Assembly: GCF_018424605.1 (NCBI RefSeq)
Contig: NZ_QTKT01000002.1
Location: forward strand, 124,001-188,000
Source of the DNA: Marinobacter lipolyticus
GTDB lineage: Bacteria; Pseudomonadota; Gammaproteobacteria; Pseudomonadales; Oleiphilaceae
Length of the DNA stretch: 64,000 nt
Direction: 5' to 3'
Under the pieces are notes generated by a model. The model did not search any database. It saw only the letters and a program-made list of their open reading frames with translations, and was not told where the DNA came from. The translations under genes and the position numbers were made by a program. Below are positions 61,859-64,000 of this stretch, in pieces (within the stretch, counting starts at the first letter, position 1; each line of letters begins with the position of its first letter).

Positions 61859-62723
61859 ACGTGGCAGCCGAGCGTATGGCGTTGGTCAGGCGGTCCATGA
61901 CGCCGCCGCCGTGACGCCAGAAATGCCAATATAGCTGCACTTCCAGGGTTTGGGAGGGCGCGATGCTCACCAACCTCTCGGCCTCAAGTTCCGGGCCTGC
62001 CTGAATCGCCGGAATCATGCCGTACCCCATGCCGGCCAGTGCCAGTTTTACGAACCCTTCCGAGGAAGGGCAGAGGTGGTGGGGAAAAGTACCATGGTAC
62101 CCGCACTGGGCCAGAAATCTGTGTTGCAGCTGGTCATTCGGCCCAAAGACAATTGCGGGGGCGTGTTGCAGGCGGGTTTCGGACAGGCCGTCTGCAAAAA
62201 AACGCTGAACGTACTCCGGAGTTGCCAGTGGCATATAGGTCATGGTGCCGATCGGAACACAGCGGGCACCCGCAACCGGTTGGGAACTGCTGCAGAGGCA
62301 GGCGGCCACGTCTCCTTCACGCATCCGGCGCAGACCGATGTCCTGATCCTCTATAACCAGATCCAGCAACAGGCCCTCAGCCGTACAGAAGTCGCCAACG
62401 GCTGCTGCCCACCAGGTCGCAAGGCTATCCGCGTTCAGGGCAATGCGCAGCCGCGCGGCGGGTTCTGAGAGCGCCGGAATGGATCTGGCCAGGTCCCGCT
62501 CCAGCAGCTGTACCTGTTGAACGTGATTGAGCAGGCGTTGCCCGGCCGGCGTCGCTCGCGGTACCGGATTACGAACCAGCACTGGCTGGCCCAGCCGGAT
62601 CTCCAGCGTGCGGATCCGTTGGGAAATGGCGGACTGGCTCAGGCCCAGCAACGCGCCGGCACGCTCGAACCCGCCAGTCTCAATGACAGTCGCCAGCGCC
62701 TCCAGAAGTTTATAGTCAATCAT
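61848..62723 (-). CDS. argP: LysR regulator ArgP (IciA) family
   Basis: The 291-residue regulator begins MIDYKLLEALATVIETGGFE, the ArgP-type N-terminus with helix-turn-helix (LGLSQSAISQRIRTLEIRL). It matches the arginine-sensing activator of argO. The C-terminal effector domain is typical. It is divergent from the argO homologue, with an 88-nt gap, which supports the assignment. The longer frame to 62810 lies in the intergenic region. Confidence 0.88.
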   Translation of the reverse strand: MIDYKLLEALATVIETGGFERAGALLGLSQSAISQRIRTLEIRLGQPVLVRNPVPRATPAGQRLLNHVQQVQLLERDLARSIPALSEPAARLRIALNADSLATWWAAAVGDFCTAEGLLLDLVIEDQDIGLRRMREGDVAACLCSSSQPVAGARCVPIGTMTYMPLATPEYVQRFFADGLSETRLQHAPAIVFGPNDQLQHRFLAQCGYHGTFPHHLCPSSEGFVKLALAGMGYGMIPAIQAGPELEAERLVSIAPSQTLEVQLYWHFWRHGGGVMDRLTNAIRSAATFSP

Positions 62724-62811
62724 AAGCAAAAGTGATGCAGCATTAACAAGATGAATTTTAAGTATAGCGTTTGCCGGATATGCTTGCGCTATTGAATAAG
62801 GAGTTTGCAAC

Positions 62812-63420
62812 GTGCTGGAGAGTTACCTGACCGGTCTGATCGTGTGTGGCGGCATCATCATCGCCATCGGCGCCCAGAATGCCTACGTGCTGAGCCAGGC
62901 AATCCGCCGCGAACACCATTGGTGGTCGGCGGGGTTGTGCATGGTGGCGGATGTCACCCTGTTCACCCTGGGCATGTTTGGTGTCAGCGCCGCCCTGATG
63001 GCCATGCCCGAGGCTCTGGAGATCCTGCGCTGGCTGGGCGTTGTTTTCCTCGGCTGGCTGGCCCTTCAGGCCTTCGTTCGCGCCGGCCGTGGCAGGGCGG
63101 CACTGGAAGCCGGTGAAGTCACGAAGCGGAGCCTGAAAGGGGTGCTGTTTACCACCCTCGCGGTTACTTTGCTGAACCCCCAGGTGTATCTCGACACCCT
63201 GCTGCTGATACCGGCGGTGGGGGCTCAGCAGGAAGACGCCACCACCTTTGTCGCTGGCGCCAGCAGCGCTTCCGTCCTCTGGTTCGGGATGCTGGCGTGG
63301 GGCGGCTCTGCGCTAGCGCCGGTGCTGTCACGCCCGGTGGCCTGGCGGCTCATTGATGGCGTGATCGGTCTGATGATGGCCGCCATCGCCATTCACCTTG
63401 CCGTCGGGGGCGGGATCTAG
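62812..63420 (+). CDS. argO: Arginine exporter ArgO/LysE family
   Basis: The 202-residue membrane protein has six hydrophobic spans and the LysE signature GAQNAYVLSQAIRREHHWWS near the N-terminus. LNPQVYLDTLLLIPAVG in the mid region follows the family pattern. It exports arginine or related basic amino acids, and divergent argP is its likely activator. The start is GTG, with AAGGAG upstream. Confidence 0.9.
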   Translation: MLESYLTGLIVCGGIIIAIGAQNAYVLSQAIRREHHWWSAGLCMVADVTLFTLGMFGVSAALMAMPEALEILRWLGVVFLGWLALQAFVRAGRGRAALEAGEVTKRSLKGVLFTTLAVTLLNPQVYLDTLLLIPAVGAQQEDATTFVAGASSASVLWFGMLAWGGSALAPVLSRPVAWRLIDGVIGLMMAAIAIHLAVGGGI

Positions 63421-63443
63421 AATTCAAACGATCGTATGAATTC
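63420..63443. promoter_or_regulatory. PsrA-like long palindrome upstream of the DUF4442 gene
   Basis: A 24-bp palindrome with a single mismatched pair runs 63420-63443. The centre reads TTCAAACGATCGTATGAA. It fits the PsrA pattern CAAAC-N4-GTTTG except for one base (GTATG). PsrA-type TetR regulators respond to long-chain fatty acids in Pseudomonas and Shewanella. The site overlaps the argO stop codon and lies 82 nt before the DUF4442 start. Confidence 0.55.
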
Positions 63444-63524
63444 TCTTGCAAAAAGGGCACTCCGGCTGGAACATAGCTTGCTATCCGGGGATTGACCCAT
63501 CGTTCTGTGATCCGAGGAGCACCC

Positions 63525-63998
63525 ATGAATTCCACCATCCGCCGCTGGTTTGCCAGTGCCGGCGCCATGCGCCGCTTCCTGTCCACCTTTGCTCCTTACC
63601 TCGGTGCCGGGGTCAAAGTGACCCACATCGCCGAGGATTTCAGTTCCGCCACCGTCGAACTGAGACAGCATTGGTATAACACCAACTACGTGGGCACCCA
63701 CTTCGGCGGCTCGCTGTACAGCATGGCGGACCCCATGTACATGTTGCTGCTGATGCGGCAGCTGGGTAATGACTACATCGTGTGGGACAAGTCGGCGAGT
63801 ATCGATTTCATCCGCCCCGGTAAAGGCACGGTATCGGCTCACTTCGAGCTGCCTCCGGAGCGTGTTGAGGAAATCCGCGCGGCCACCGCGGATGGCGACA
63901 AGATGCTGCCGGAATGGAACGTGGATGTTGTTGACGAAACCGGGGAACTGGTCGCGCGGGTGCACAAGGTGTTGTACGTACGCCGCAAGCGGAGTTGA
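63525..63998 (+). CDS. DUF4442 hotdog-fold thioesterase-like protein
   Basis: The 157-residue protein begins MNSTIRRWFASAGAMRRFLS. It has the central GGSLYSMADPMYMLLLMRQL of the DUF4442 hotdog family, related to acyl-CoA thioesterases. GAGGAGC precedes the ATG; the frame extends upstream to 63492 but is not homologous there. A fatty acid-responsive site upstream fits a lipid-linked role. It stops 2 nt before the window end. Confidence 0.85.
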   Translation: MNSTIRRWFASAGAMRRFLSTFAPYLGAGVKVTHIAEDFSSATVELRQHWYNTNYVGTHFGGSLYSMADPMYMLLLMRQLGNDYIVWDKSASIDFIRPGKGTVSAHFELPPERVEEIRAATADGDKMLPEWNVDVVDETGELVARVHKVLYVRRKRS

Positions 63999-64000
63999 TT

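Overview
The window looks like a chromosomal segment of a Marinobacter-type marine gammaproteobacterium. The evidence is a fatty acyl-CoA reductase of the Marinobacter wax-ester/fatty-alcohol type, a high-GC genome, a membrane fatty-acid desaturase under what looks like FabR/DesT-type control, a beta-oxidation-like gene set, and an Acs gene paired with a CrbR/ErdR-like regulator. There is no tRNA, rRNA, CRISPR array, transposase or integrase that I can see.

Layout. 0-10 kb: the 5' part of plsB (leaving the window on the left), nudC, murI, a DUF2156 protein, a methyltransferase, then a signalling pair: an HDOD/histidine-kinase protein translationally coupled to a response regulator with PAS, GGDEF and EAL domains. 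Divergent from these is an orphan MinD/FleN-like ATPase. 10-16.7 kb: fatty acyl-CoA reductase, acetyl-CoA synthetase with its response regulator, and a fatty-acid desaturase. 16.7-23.7 kb: 2-hydroxyacid dehydrogenase, aminotransferase, a small Cys-rich protein, a DUF1439 lipoprotein, a tartrate/D-malate-type dehydrogenase, a stand-alone EAL protein, a small membrane protein and a LysR regulator. 23.8-28.9 kb: a LysR-controlled catabolic cluster (acyl-CoA dehydrogenase, SDR, APH-type kinase, histidine phosphatase, SDR) that resembles a split ACAD10/11 or Lva-type 4-hydroxyacyl-CoA pathway. 28.9-39.9 kb: envelope lipoproteins, a frameshifted DUF4397 lipoprotein, an OmpA-like protein, DacB, redox enzymes, two aldo/keto reductases and a PQQ-type sugar dehydrogenase. 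40-49 kb: an iron block with a TonB-dependent siderophore receptor, a 36-residue hydrophobic microprotein, fhuCDB-fhuF and an ABC exporter-type protein, with three candidate Fur boxes. 49-64 kb: housekeeping and stress genes including pgpA, mtfA, panE, an AI-2E permease, a cold-shock protein, catalase, a dienoyl-CoA isomerase-like protein, a CAAX protease, argP/argO and a DUF4442 protein.

The most unusual structure is a family of intergenic long-hairpin repeats at 15249-15432, 16782-16894, 25086-25198 and 25280-25392. Three copies span 113 nt with a related core. Arm sequences differ between copies, but within each copy the two arms are perfect or near-perfect complements. They occur as two inverted pairs, one flanking the desaturase and one inside the 4-hydroxyacyl-CoA-like cluster. 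Other leads are the 36-residue microprotein, the two FabR/DesT-like sites, a PsrA-like palindrome before the DUF4442 gene, and a histidine phosphatase that lacks its second catalytic histidine. Family names come from motif recognition by eye; no database search was run.
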